This document shows, piece after piece, positions 1 to 8,150 of a stretch of 64,000 bases of DNA. The DNA is from Christiangramia sp. OXR-203 (GTDB taxonomy: Bacteria > Bacteroidota > Bacteroidia > Flavobacteriales > Flavobacteriaceae), in NCBI RefSeq assembly GCF_034372165.1, contig NZ_CP139698.1, positions 992,001 through 1,056,000 of the forward strand, written 5' to 3'. Position 1 is the stretch's first letter. Every line of letters begins with the position of its first letter. The notes below the pieces were generated by a model. The model was not told the origin of the DNA, did not search any database, and saw nothing but the letters and a program-made list of their open reading frames with translations. The position numbers and the translations under genes are program-made.

Positions 1-186
1 TTCGTAGGATATCACTTTCCTGATATCCAAAAGAAGATCACCAGCTTCCGGAAAAAACTTTTTTGGTTCGTCCAATTCTGAAAACCATTTTACTTCAAAA
101 CCTCTTTTTCTAATTTCATTTTGTAGCGGTTCACCGATGGGTAGAGCGTACGTGTGACTTATATAGATAAGGAAGCGATATCTCAT
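1..186 (-). CDS. Partial N-terminus, probable envelope glycosyl/glycerophosphotransferase
   Basis: Only the first 62 codons are in the window; the gene runs off the left edge. The ATG at 186 lies two bases after the stop of the upstream glycosyltransferase gene, so the two are probably cotranscribed. The visible residues start MRYRFLIYISHTYALPIGEP and look like the first beta-alpha unit of a GT-B type transferase. A CDP-glycerol glycerophosphotransferase-like or similar LPS/capsule enzyme is my guess from the neighbour and the N-terminus. Too little is present to name the family firmly. Confidence 0.5.
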   Translation of the reverse strand, partial: MRYRFLIYISHTYALPIGEPLQNEIRKRGFEVKWFSELDEPKKFFPEAGDLLLDIRKVISYE

Positions 187-188
187 GT

Positions 189-1244
189 TTAATTGAATTT
201 AATAAAAACCTTTAATTTAGACAATACAAAATCTGGCTTGAATTCTTTATAAAGAATGGAAGATTCTTTGTTTATTGTTTTGGAAGCTTTTCCAGCGAAG
301 AGCTTAGGTCTAAAATCGCGTAAATGAACGCTATAATTGCGGTCACCTTCAAAACTGGACCAGGCTGCTTTAGTAACCTGGGGTGAGAAGATAGCGAAGG
401 TTGGAATGTCAAGAGCTTTCGCCATATTGATTGCTCCACCTTCATTACCAATTAGTGCGGTGCATTGTGAGCACAATGCAAGAAATTCCCTTAAACTTTT
501 ACCGAAAATATCTGGTCTGGAGACTTCTTTTGCTTTTTCTGAAAGTAAATCTATAACACTATCTACCTGCGCTTTTTGTGAAGGAATGTAGTTGTATAAT
601 AGCGTACAATCTTTTTCAGATGCAATGAAATTCAATACTTCAGCCATATAGTTTTCAGGATATGTCTTATTATAACTACTTCCCAGAATAGAGATCATAT
701 AAATTGGCCTGGTCGTATCAACTTTTTGGGTTGATAAATAATTCTGCGCCCAATTGATTTCTTCAGTAGTGAGATAGACTTTAGGTTTAATAGGAGACAA
801 ATCCTTTATACCTAAAGGATGCAATAACTTTAACCTGTTTTCTATGGCTAAGCCTGCTGAAGACTGAGGTCTGGAATCATATTTTATAACGTGAAGCAAT
901 AGAGGTTTAGTGTACCATTTTTCGATGCCGATTCTGATTTTTGCACCGGTCGCATATGCAAGCAAAGCTGAATAAGGTTTGGAATATGCATCGATCACGA
1001 TATCATAATCAGTCTTTTTAAGCCTATTTCCAAATTTTAATAAGCCCGCGAACCCCTGATGCTTTTCAGGTTCGAAATTTATAATATTTGAGATATCAGG
1101 ATTGTTCTCTACAACGGGCGTGGTATGCTTGTAAATTAGATAATCCAGCTGAGCGGTCGGGTACTCTTTCCGAAGTGCCTCAAATAAGATTGAGGACATA
1201 AGTACGTCCCCAATCATTTTCATCTGTATTACAAGTATCTTCAA
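189..1244 (-). CDS. Glycosyltransferase family 9 (heptosyltransferase-like)
   Basis: A 351-residue ADP-heptose:LPS heptosyltransferase-type (GT9) protein, expected on the cytoplasmic face of the inner membrane in lipopolysaccharide core synthesis. The N-terminus MKILVIQMKMIGDVLMSS is the typical GT9 opening. The C-terminal half has the GNEGGAINMAKALDIPTFAIFS-type segment (about residues 265-287) that belongs to the nucleotide-sugar site. The start is a TTG at 1244, eight bases after the dapD stop; the next in-frame ATG (1223) would remove the conserved first strand, so TTG is preferred. It sits between dapD and a second presumed envelope transferase, probably in one operon. The actual sugar transferred is unknown. 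Confidence 0.85.
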   Translation of the reverse strand: MKILVIQMKMIGDVLMSSILFEALRKEYPTAQLDYLIYKHTTPVVENNPDISNIINFEPEKHQGFAGLLKFGNRLKKTDYDIVIDAYSKPYSALLAYATGAKIRIGIEKWYTKPLLLHVIKYDSRPQSSAGLAIENRLKLLHPLGIKDLSPIKPKVYLTTEEINWAQNYLSTQKVDTTRPIYMISILGSSYNKTYPENYMAEVLNFIASEKDCTLLYNYIPSQKAQVDSVIDLLSEKAKEVSRPDIFGKSLREFLALCSQCTALIGNEGGAINMAKALDIPTFAIFSPQVTKAAWSSFEGDRNYSVHLRDFRPKLFAGKASKTINKESSILYKEFKPDFVLSKLKVFIKFN

Positions 1245-1252
1245 ACCTATTG

Positions 1253-2068
1253 CTAAACTGCCACGTTATACTCACGTAGAGCATCATTCAATGATGTTTT
1301 CTTGTTCGTGGATTCTTTTCGTTTCCCAATAATAAGGGCGCACGGCACCTGGTATTCACCTGCAGGGAATTTTTTGGTGTAACTTCCAGGGATCACTACA
1401 GATCTCGCCGGAACATAGCCTTTAAATTCTTTTGGTTCATCGCCGGTTACATCAATGATCTTGGTAGATGCTGTAAGTACCACATTTGCACCAAGTACTG
1501 CTTCTTTTTCCACACGAATTCCTTCTACCACAATGCTTCGGGATCCAAGAAATGCATTATCCTCTATGATTACTGGCGCTGCCTGAAGTGGTTCCAGAAC
1601 TCCGCCAATACCAACACCACCACTTAAATGAACATTCTTACCAATTTGAGCACAGCTTCCAACGGTCGCCCAGGTATCTACCATGGTACCTTCATCCACA
1701 TAAGAACCGATATTTACATAACTTGGCATTAGAATAACGCCAGATGAAATGTAAGCACCATGTCTTGCTACAGCATTAGGTACAACTCTAATTCCTTTTT
1801 CTTTATATCCTTTTTTCAAAGGCATTTTATCATGATATTCGAATATACCGGCTTCCAGAGTTTCCATTTTCTGGATCGGGAAGTAAAGTACCACTGCTTT
1901 TTTAACCCATTCATTCACCTGCCAGCCATCTGTTACCGGTTCAGCAGTTCTAAGCTCTCCCTTGTCTAGAAGGTCGATTACCTTACGGATAGCATCTGTA
2001 GTTTCAGTATCTTTTAGAAGGTCACGGTTTCCCCATGCCTTTTCAATTGTAGCTTTCAACTGGTCCAT
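1253..2068 (-). CDS. dapD: 2,3,4,5-tetrahydropyridine-2,6-dicarboxylate N-succinyltransferase
   Basis: This 271-residue enzyme transfers succinyl from succinyl-CoA to tetrahydrodipicolinate in the succinylase branch of diaminopimelate/lysine synthesis, feeding peptidoglycan. The length matches the family. An N-terminal helical region (about 1-95) is followed by hexapeptide repeats forming a left-handed beta helix (about 100-235), with ARHGAYISSGVILMPSYVNI, YVDEGTMVDTWATVGSCAQI and HLSGGVGIGGVLEPLQA all visible in order. A good -7 element lies upstream on the minus strand (2083-2090). It diverges from ruvX and heads the operon with the glycosyltransferase genes. Confidence 0.97.
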   Translation of the reverse strand: MDQLKATIEKAWGNRDLLKDTETTDAIRKVIDLLDKGELRTAEPVTDGWQVNEWVKKAVVLYFPIQKMETLEAGIFEYHDKMPLKKGYKEKGIRVVPNAVARHGAYISSGVILMPSYVNIGSYVDEGTMVDTWATVGSCAQIGKNVHLSGGVGIGGVLEPLQAAPVIIEDNAFLGSRSIVVEGIRVEKEAVLGANVVLTASTKIIDVTGDEPKEFKGYVPARSVVIPGSYTKKFPAGEYQVPCALIIGKRKESTNKKTSLNDALREYNVAV

Positions 2069-2082
2069 TTTGTAATTTTTTT

Positions 2083-2090
2083 CAAATATA
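2083..2090 (-). promoter_or_regulatory. Putative dapD -7 element
   Basis: Read on the minus strand this is TATATTTG, an exact match to the Bacteroidota -7 consensus TAnnTTTG, ending 14 bases before the dapD ATG. No convincing -33 TTG is seen at the usual spacing. Confidence 0.5.
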
Positions 2091-2132
2091 ACAGCTATCA
2101 GTCAATATTTATGGACAAACCAATATAAACCT

Positions 2133-2140
2133 TACCTTTG
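2133..2140 (+). promoter_or_regulatory. Putative ruvX operon -7 element
   Basis: TACCTTTG matches TAnnTTTG exactly and lies 14 bases before the ATG at 2155, diverging from the dapD element 43 bases away. The transcript would start about where an in-frame TTG at 2149 lies, which argues for the ATG start of ruvX. Confidence 0.5.
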
Positions 2141-2154
2141 CCTAAATTTTGAAG

Positions 2155-2562
2155 ATGGGCAGAATTTTAGCGCTTGATTATGGTACTAAACGAACGGGAG
2201 TCGCCGTTACAGATGAATTGAAAATGATCGCATCTGGTCTTAAAACGGTAGAAACACCTGAGCTGCTGAATTTTCTGAACACCTATTTTGAGAACGAGAA
2301 TGTAGAAAGAGTTTTAGTAGGTGAACCAAAACGAATGAATGATATGCCTTCTGAAAGCGAAGTACATATCCAGGAGTTCCTGAAGAAGTTTACTGAAAAG
2401 TTTCCAGAGATGCCTCTGGAGCGGGTTGACGAAAGATTCACCAGCAAGATGGCGGTTCAAACCATGATCGATAGCGGACTGAAAAAGAAAAAGCGGAGAG
2501 ATAAAGCACTCGTGGATGAAATTAGTGCCACGATCATTCTTCAAACCTGGCTTTATAAATAG
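2155..2562 (+). CDS. ruvX: Holliday junction resolvase-like RuvX/YqgF
   Basis: A 135-residue RNase H-fold nuclease of the YqgF/RuvX family, proposed to act in rRNA 5' processing and/or Holliday-junction resolution. MGRILALDYGTKRTGVAV at the N-terminus carries the first catalytic Asp (D8); the conserved GEPKRMND and DERFTSKMA segments follow, and VDEISATIILQTWL closes the domain. The ATG at 2155 is chosen over an in-frame TTG at 2149 because the promoter element ends at 2140. It is first in a short plus-strand run with def and the DUF5606 gene. Confidence 0.93.
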   Translation: MGRILALDYGTKRTGVAVTDELKMIASGLKTVETPELLNFLNTYFENENVERVLVGEPKRMNDMPSESEVHIQEFLKKFTEKFPEMPLERVDERFTSKMAVQTMIDSGLKKKKRRDKALVDEISATIILQTWLYK

Positions 2563-2605
2563 AACAATGACGGCTTTGAAAATAGAAAGTCGAAAAATAT
2601 ATAGA

Positions 2606-3196
2606 ATGATTTTACCAATTGTAGCTTACGGGGATCCCGTTCTAAAGAAAAAAGCTAAAAATATTGACAAGGATTATCCAAAACTGGAAGCTCTGATCGA
2701 TAATATGTGGGATACCATGTACAATGCTTATGGTGTTGGACTTGCAGCTCCTCAAATAGGTCTTCCTGTTCGAATCTTTATGATCGATCCAGCTCCTTTC
2801 GCCGAAGATGACGACTTAAGTGATTCTGAAAAAGATGAATTGAAAGATCTTCGTAAAGTTTTTATCAACCCGGAGATCACAGAAGAAAGCGGTGAAGAAT
2901 GGGCTTTTAGCGAAGGTTGCCTTAGTATTCCAGACGTTCGGGAGGATGTGTTTCGTCAACCCGATATAACTATCGAATATTATGACGAAAACTGGGAAAA
3001 GCATGTCGAGCAGTATAGCGGTTTAGCTGCAAGGGTCATTCAGCATGAATATGACCATATTGAAGGTGTACTGTTTACAGATAAGCTTTCTAGTTTAAAG
3101 AAAAGATTGATTAAGAGTAAATTAGGCAATATCTCGAAGGGAAAGATCAACGTAGATTACAAAATGCGTTTTCCGAATGCGAAAAAAGCCCGTTAA
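2606..3196 (+). CDS. def: Peptide deformylase
   Basis: A 196-residue metalloenzyme that removes the formyl group from the initiator Met of new proteins at the ribosome. All three metal-site motifs are intact: GVGLAAPQIG (43-52), EGCLS (103-107) and HEYDH (147-151), the latter two supplying the Cys and two His ligands and the catalytic Glu. The ATG at 2606 gives the normal N-terminus MILPIVAYGDPVL; upstream in-frame codons overlap ruvX and lack family similarity. It follows ruvX by 43 bases and precedes the DUF5606 gene. Confidence 0.97.
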   Translation: MILPIVAYGDPVLKKKAKNIDKDYPKLEALIDNMWDTMYNAYGVGLAAPQIGLPVRIFMIDPAPFAEDDDLSDSEKDELKDLRKVFINPEITEESGEEWAFSEGCLSIPDVREDVFRQPDITIEYYDENWEKHVEQYSGLAARVIQHEYDHIEGVLFTDKLSSLKKRLIKSKLGNISKGKINVDYKMRFPNAKKAR

Positions 3197-3253
3197 AGGC
3201 TTTGATAATTAAGTCTGGGACTTGATATTTGCCAACCTAAATTTAAAAAGACT

Positions 3254-3679
3254 ATGGGATTAGATAAAATTCTTGCTATTTCGGGAAAACCGGGACTTTA
3301 TGAGCTTACCGCGCAAACAAGAGGCGGCTTTGTTGCTAAATCTATGCTAGACGGCAAGAAAATTGCCGTAAACATGCGTCACAACGTAAGTATTCTTAGC
3401 GAGATCGCAATCTATACCTACACAGAAGAGATTCCGTTAGGTGAGGTTTTTCAAAAGATTAGTGAAAAAGAGAATGGAGAAAAAACGATAAATCACAAGG
3501 TTTCCAAAAATGAAATGGAAGCATTCTTTTCGGAAATTCTTCCTGATTATGACGAAGATCGTGTGTACGCCAGTGATATGAAAAAGATCATCCAGTGGTA
3601 TAATCTTTTAGTGGAGAATGGAATGACCAGCTTTGCGAAAGAAGATAAAGCTGAAAAAAATACAGACGAAGAGGAATAG
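3254..3679 (+). CDS. DUF5606 family protein
   Basis: A 141-residue cytoplasmic protein of a Bacteroidota-specific family of unknown function (recalled as DUF5606). The N-terminal half (about 1-70) begins MGLDKILAISGKPGLYELTA and looks like a small beta-rich domain. The C-terminal half (about 75-128) is predicted helical and contains FFSEILPDYDEDRVYASDMK. The tail is highly charged. No signal peptide or membrane segment. It follows def by 57 bases and ends just before a strong terminator, so it is likely the last gene of the ruvX-def transcript. The conserved neighbourhood hints at a translation- or growth-related role, which is inference only. Confidence 0.8.
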   Translation: MGLDKILAISGKPGLYELTAQTRGGFVAKSMLDGKKIAVNMRHNVSILSEIAIYTYTEEIPLGEVFQKISEKENGEKTINHKVSKNEMEAFFSEILPDYDEDRVYASDMKKIIQWYNLLVENGMTSFAKEDKAEKNTDEEE

Positions 3680-3700
3680 TTTCTTCCGAATTGATATTAA

Positions 3701-3738
3701 AAAAAAAGGCTGAAATCATCGATTTCAGCCTTTTTTTT
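3701..3738. terminator. Bidirectional intrinsic terminator
   Basis: A 10-bp perfect GC-containing stem (3708-3717 with 3721-3730, three-base loop) is flanked by an A-run on the left and a T-run on the right, so it can stop both the DUF5606 transcript and the convergent DUF5686 transcript. Confidence 0.9.
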
Positions 3739-3779
3739 GTTTTAAATAATCCTGAAGTATGTGATACAGGTATTTCAGT

Positions 3780-6245
3780 TTAGAACTTCAAACCAAAGAT
3801 AAAAGCGCCCTCTCGCTGACCGTTAAAATCTGAAATCACATAGTCCAGTCTTAAAAAACGGTATTTTCCGAAGCCAATATTATCGAGACCTATAGAATAT
3901 TCAGAATAAGGAGCTCTGTTGTCTGTCGTTAAGCGATGTGCACCCAGAATAAGGTTATAGTTCAATTTATTGATAAGCGGAATCTTGCCCAGGAACCAAC
4001 CCTGAAAATCATGTTCCGCATGAAATTCAGCATAATTCTCATTAGTGCTAAAATTATAGTAAGGCATCAGGTTAAAGGCTCCCACGTAACTGCCGAAACC
4101 AATTCGTGTCTGGTTCGCATTAAAATGCTGGTAGTCTACCAGGCTAATACCTTCCGCATTACTGAATAGTCCGCCGTTGGCCATATATTGAAAAGTCCCT
4201 TTATTGCCAATTTTCACGCTTTGTTCTACTCTGGCCTTAAACTGATTATAATTGAACTGCTCCTCGCTTGCTCCAAATCCGCTTTCCCATGAAATATTCA
4301 ATTTTGGATACTTGTTCTCATATACATTATATCTCCCATTAGGATAGCTCATATATTTCTGACCAAAGCGTATTCCGAAATCCAATCTGGACTTAAAAAG
4401 ATGATGATCCTCAAATAAACTCGTTCCAAAGCTGTTTGCCTGTAGAGGATTGTTAGAAGTGTATTCCCGATCCTCCCAGTCGATAATCACATGATCTGTA
4501 GAATTTGATAGAGCCGTTCTGTCTTCCCATCCCAGTTCGCCAAAGATTCTTAAACCTGGAAAGATATCCCTGCCGTATGCAGCTTTAGCAAAGCTTCTTT
4601 CAAAAAGCTTCATATAGTTTCTTTCGAAAAATATCGTCGTGATACTATTCAGCAATGGGGAAATAGGTTCGTTTGCATTGATCTGCGCGCTTTCCACACC
4701 TCCGGAAAGTCTCAAAAAATCCTTGCTGTAATTATTGAACTTTTTCTCAAAACCACCGTTTAAGCGCAATCTGTCTTCACTTAGTCCATAATCTATATCT
4801 GTAAAGACTCTCCAGTAGTTCTCCTGATCCTCGCCGGTACGTTGTGTGTAATTCACTGTAATATCAGTATTCCAGCCCTGTACCGTATTAAAACCTATTC
4901 CTGATACTGGAGCACTAAAACTAAAGGATCTGTTCTTCCAGCTATTTCTATAACTATATCCAAAAAGCACATCGGTTATTCCAAATTGATTTCTTTCGGT
5001 ATCTACAGAATCCTGGTATTTTTTGGTACTGCGAACTTCCTGGATGCTGTCTTTTTTTACATAATCATTAATTTCTTCTGAAGTAAGGGGTACGGGACGT
5101 ACTTTTTCCCAGAAAACGGAATCCTTTTCGTTCGCATTCTGTGAATAGCTTAAGATCTCTTTTCCGAAGCTGTTTTTAGAAAAACCAGGATCGAAATCAT
5201 AATCGCTGTAGACTGCCGTAAACCTTCCGTTCCCGCCAAATCCAAAGATCTTAAAACTGAAATCCACGCTTTGGGAGATCTGGATAAAGAGCTTGTTTTC
5301 TTCAGAATATTTGAAATTCTGCTTAAATACTATTTCTTCGATTGGCGCAACCTGTATGGCGGTACCGGTAGTGGTAAGATCGATGCCATAAATTTGCCAG
5401 AGGTCTTCCACGATATAGACAAAACCAGAGAATACACGGTCCTGTTTACGCTTTGGAGTGACTTTGATCTTATTAATCAGATTGCCCCGGTCATCAAAAA
5501 AAGTACCTGCCAGCTTGTAGCGATAATAGTTAAATCCATAATCTGCTAACGGAGAAACCATTTCGCTGTTTAAATTAATGGTGTTCTCGTAAAAAGAATA
5601 ATAAGCTTCCTGGGCCGAGTTGAGGCTAAAACCATTGTCATCTCCAGAAACCTTGGAAGCAATGATATTTTCCTTAAAGTCATCTGGTTTTTGGAATGAG
5701 ATCTTGGAGATGGTTTCACTTAAGTAAACGATTCCGCTTCTGGTGGAATCGAGTCCGCCGCCAAGATCACCAATTTCCTGGCCCATAATTTTCTCAGGAG
5801 CATTTTCAATTCTCCATAACCCCCTGGAATAAAAATCGGCAGTAAAACTTTCCAGTCGGTTTGAATTTTGCTTTCTATTTTCAATCGCTAGCCGCATGAT
5901 CCTGTTGGCTGGATTCTCATCATTTTGTATGGTAACTTCATCCAGATTGGTGCTCTCTGAGCTCAACCGTATATTGAGTTCGTAAGGAAATTGGGTGATA
6001 TTGACCTTTTTCTTCTGAGTTTTAAATCCAAGGAATTGAAATACGATCACGTATTCACCAGTTTCCTTCAGTTTAAGTTCATACAGGCCTTCATTGTTGG
6101 AAGTCGTTCCGATATTACCAGATTCTGTGTAGATGTTCACATAAGGTAGAGGCTCATTATCTTCCGAATAAATTTTACCGGTAATTTGAGCAGAAAGGCT
6201 GGAAAATGCCACAAAAAGGCAGAGTCCAAGTAGTTGTTTTAGCAT
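3780..6245 (-). CDS. DUF5686 outer-membrane protein with carboxypeptidase-regulatory-like domain
   Basis: An 821-residue exported protein. A signal peptide (1-19, ending SLSAQ) precedes a CarboxypepD_reg-like beta-sandwich (about 20-100, with ITGKIYSEDNEPLPYVNIYT). The rest matches the DUF5686 type: a linker region, then many alternating beta strands with aromatic girdle residues, ending in a terminal strand with Phe (GAFIFGLKF), typical of a barrel inserted by BAM. No TonB plug domain is visible, so it is not an ordinary TonB-dependent receptor. Cargo and function are unknown. It lies 45 bases after smpB on the same strand. Confidence 0.85.
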   Translation of the reverse strand: MLKQLLGLCLFVAFSSLSAQITGKIYSEDNEPLPYVNIYTESGNIGTTSNNEGLYELKLKETGEYVIVFQFLGFKTQKKKVNITQFPYELNIRLSSESTNLDEVTIQNDENPANRIMRLAIENRKQNSNRLESFTADFYSRGLWRIENAPEKIMGQEIGDLGGGLDSTRSGIVYLSETISKISFQKPDDFKENIIASKVSGDDNGFSLNSAQEAYYSFYENTINLNSEMVSPLADYGFNYYRYKLAGTFFDDRGNLINKIKVTPKRKQDRVFSGFVYIVEDLWQIYGIDLTTTGTAIQVAPIEEIVFKQNFKYSEENKLFIQISQSVDFSFKIFGFGGNGRFTAVYSDYDFDPGFSKNSFGKEILSYSQNANEKDSVFWEKVRPVPLTSEEINDYVKKDSIQEVRSTKKYQDSVDTERNQFGITDVLFGYSYRNSWKNRSFSFSAPVSGIGFNTVQGWNTDITVNYTQRTGEDQENYWRVFTDIDYGLSEDRLRLNGGFEKKFNNYSKDFLRLSGGVESAQINANEPISPLLNSITTIFFERNYMKLFERSFAKAAYGRDIFPGLRIFGELGWEDRTALSNSTDHVIIDWEDREYTSNNPLQANSFGTSLFEDHHLFKSRLDFGIRFGQKYMSYPNGRYNVYENKYPKLNISWESGFGASEEQFNYNQFKARVEQSVKIGNKGTFQYMANGGLFSNAEGISLVDYQHFNANQTRIGFGSYVGAFNLMPYYNFSTNENYAEFHAEHDFQGWFLGKIPLINKLNYNLILGAHRLTTDNRAPYSEYSIGLDNIGFGKYRFLRLDYVISDFNGQREGAFIFGLKF

Positions 6246-6290
6246 GAGGTAGTTTTCAGATGCTAAATAAACGCAAAAAGTTGCAGTAAA

Positions 6291-6746
6291 TTATTTGTAG
6301 TCCTTCTGAATTCTATCCAGGCGTCTTTTATTATCACGATCTTTAATCGTATCCCGCTTATCGTAAAGCTTTTTACCCTTTGCCAGTGCGATCTGTAGCT
6401 TTGCCAACCCGCGATCGTTAATGAACATTTTTAGAGGAATTATGGTCAATCCCGAATTGGTCACTTCTTTTTCCAGTTTACGTAATTCTCTTTTTTGTAA
6501 TAAAAGTTTACGTTCACTTTTTGGATTATGATTAAAATGAGTGGCATGAGAATATTCCTCCACATGCATATTGATCACAAATAGCTCGTGATTATTAAAT
6601 TCACAAAAACTCTCTGCGATGTTCGCTTTCCCTTCACGAATTGCTTTAATCTCGGTACCCGCAAGCTTGATCCCGGCGGTATACTTATCCAGAAATTCAT
6701 AATTGAACTTCGCTTTTCGATTCTTGATGCTTACAGAATTCTTCAT
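6291..6746 (-). CDS. smpB: SsrA-binding protein SmpB
   Basis: A 151-residue partner of tmRNA in trans-translation, which rescues stalled ribosomes and tags nascent chains. The family core is clear: NRKAKFNYEFLDKYTAGIKL, LAGTEIKAIREGKANIAESF, HATHFNHNPKSERKLLL and the basic C-terminal tail KGKKLYDKRDTIKDRD that enters the decoding site. Length is normal. The tmRNA gene itself is not in this window. Confidence 0.97.
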   Translation of the reverse strand: MKNSVSIKNRKAKFNYEFLDKYTAGIKLAGTEIKAIREGKANIAESFCEFNNHELFVINMHVEEYSHATHFNHNPKSERKLLLQKRELRKLEKEVTNSGLTIIPLKMFINDRGLAKLQIALAKGKKLYDKRDTIKDRDNKRRLDRIQKDYK

Positions 6747-6829
6747 AGGTCACAAAAATACAAGCTTTAAGCTAAAAACATACTAAAGCAATTTTAAAAT
6801 TAGCGGTGAGGAAGCTGATCAAAGTTTAT

Positions 6830-6837
6830 TATCTTTG
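6830..6837 (+). promoter_or_regulatory. Putative -7 element for DUF6503 lipoprotein gene
   Basis: TATCTTTG matches TAnnTTTG exactly. It overlaps an in-frame TTG at 6835, which excludes that codon as a start and supports the ATG at 6856. Confidence 0.55.
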
Positions 6838-6855
6838 CGAACTCAAAATTCTACT

Positions 6856-7608
6856 ATGAAACGTTTGCTTCCAGCCTTAATTTCTCTATTTATAATTAGC
6901 TGTGCAGAAAAAGAAAATACATTGACGGCAGATGAGATCGTTCAGAATGCTATAGAAAGATCTGGCGGCAAATTATACGAAATGGCGGAGATCGACTATA
7001 CTTTTCGTGGTAAAGAATACAAGAGCTATAGAAAGGGTGGTGAGTTTAGCTATACTCGAATCATGACAGATACCTCAGGAAATAGAGTGGTAGATGTTCT
7101 AGATAACGATGGGCTGAATCGAATGATTAATGATAGTAATGTTGTGGTCCATGATTCTTTAATGCTGCCAATCGGCAATTCCATTAACTCAGTCAACTAT
7201 TTCGTGCATTTACCTTACGGACTAATGGCTGAAGCCGCCAACAGGCAGTTAATAGGAAAGGATACCATCGCAGGAAGGGAATATTATGAGATCAAAGTCA
7301 CTTTTTCTGAAAATGGAGGAGGAACAGATCATGAGGATGAATATATGTACTGGATCGATACTCAAAATTTTGAAGTAGACTACCTAGCCTATAATTTTGA
7401 AGTGAATGATGGTGGTGTAAGATTCCGGAAAGCTTTTAACCACAGGGTGATCGAAGGAATTAGCTTTGTAGATTACGAGAATTATGAATATAAAGATATT
7501 GAAGTTCAGCTAACTAAACTGGATAGTCTTTACCAGGAACGCGAGCTGGATCTCCTATCCATTATAGAGACAAAAAATATTCGGGTAAAACTGGATAGTA
7601 TTAATTAA
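6856..7608 (+). CDS. DUF6503 family lipoprotein
   Basis: A 250-residue predicted lipoprotein. The signal peptide ends in the lipobox LFIISC, with Cys at about residue 16. The mature part resembles the Bacteroidota DUF6503 family: TADEIVQNAIERSGG near the start, a beta-rich lipoprotein-carrier-like body with FRGKEYKSYRKGGEFSYTR, and YWIDTQNFEVDYLAYNFEV near the end. The fold resembles LolA/LppX-type lipid or lipoprotein carriers by eye only. The 3' end overlaps the convergent phosphatase gene by eight bases. Function unknown. Confidence 0.8.
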   Translation: MKRLLPALISLFIISCAEKENTLTADEIVQNAIERSGGKLYEMAEIDYTFRGKEYKSYRKGGEFSYTRIMTDTSGNRVVDVLDNDGLNRMINDSNVVVHDSLMLPIGNSINSVNYFVHLPYGLMAEAANRQLIGKDTIAGREYYEIKVTFSENGGGTDHEDEYMYWIDTQNFEVDYLAYNFEVNDGGVRFRKAFNHRVIEGISFVDYENYEYKDIEVQLTKLDSLYQERELDLLSIIETKNIRVKLDSIN

Positions 7609-8125
7609 TGTAAAGTACCTGGTCTAGAATTTCTTTATTCGGAAGTATTTGCACAATAAATAAAGCTCCATTCTCGGTATCATCAATATTTGCATATTTT
7701 TCCTCGCCAAGGATATCATTTACGAACTGCGGAGTCGTGTTACTATGTCCTACCACCAAAACGCGCTTTCCATGCGTTCTTTTCCTGAATTCTTCATCAA
7801 ATCCATTGCTGGCATTATAGTTTTCGATCGACAATTGCTTACTACCTGCAATTGGAGCGCCTGTTTGCAAGGTGCGTTTATAATTTGTACTCAAAACTAT
7901 ATCAAGGGGTATATCCTTTAAAACTTCAGCCCAGCGTTGTGCCCTTTTCAAACCTTCCGCAGTTAGGTTTGGATCTTTTTCATTTTTATTGCTGCGATCT
8001 TTTTCAGCATGTCTTATGAAATAGTAGGTAGTTGTCTCCTGTATAGTATTGTTTTCAATATTTTCTTCGGAATAGATTCCACAAAGAAGAATGAACGGAA
8101 GTACTATCTTAAGAATTGTAGACAT
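7601..8125 (-). CDS. Histidine phosphatase family protein (SixA/PGAM-like)
   Basis: A 174-residue protein with an N-terminal hydrophobic export signal (about 1-18) and a phosphoglycerate-mutase-type fold. The catalytic RHAEK motif (FIRHAEKDRS, about 37-46) provides the phospho-accepting His, and VVGHSNT (about 124-130) the second His. The arginine in STNYKRTLQTG fits the phosphate pocket. Predicted periplasmic location makes it unlike cytoplasmic SixA, and the substrate cannot be told. It shares a strand with the phytase-like gene 25 bases upstream. Confidence 0.85.
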   Translation of the reverse strand: MSTILKIVLPFILLCGIYSEENIENNTIQETTTYYFIRHAEKDRSNKNEKDPNLTAEGLKRAQRWAEVLKDIPLDIVLSTNYKRTLQTGAPIAGSKQLSIENYNASNGFDEEFRKRTHGKRVLVVGHSNTTPQFVNDILGEEKYANIDDTENGALFIVQILPNKEILDQVLYIN

Positions 8126-8150
8126 AGGAAAGATTTTTTAGGATTGTAAA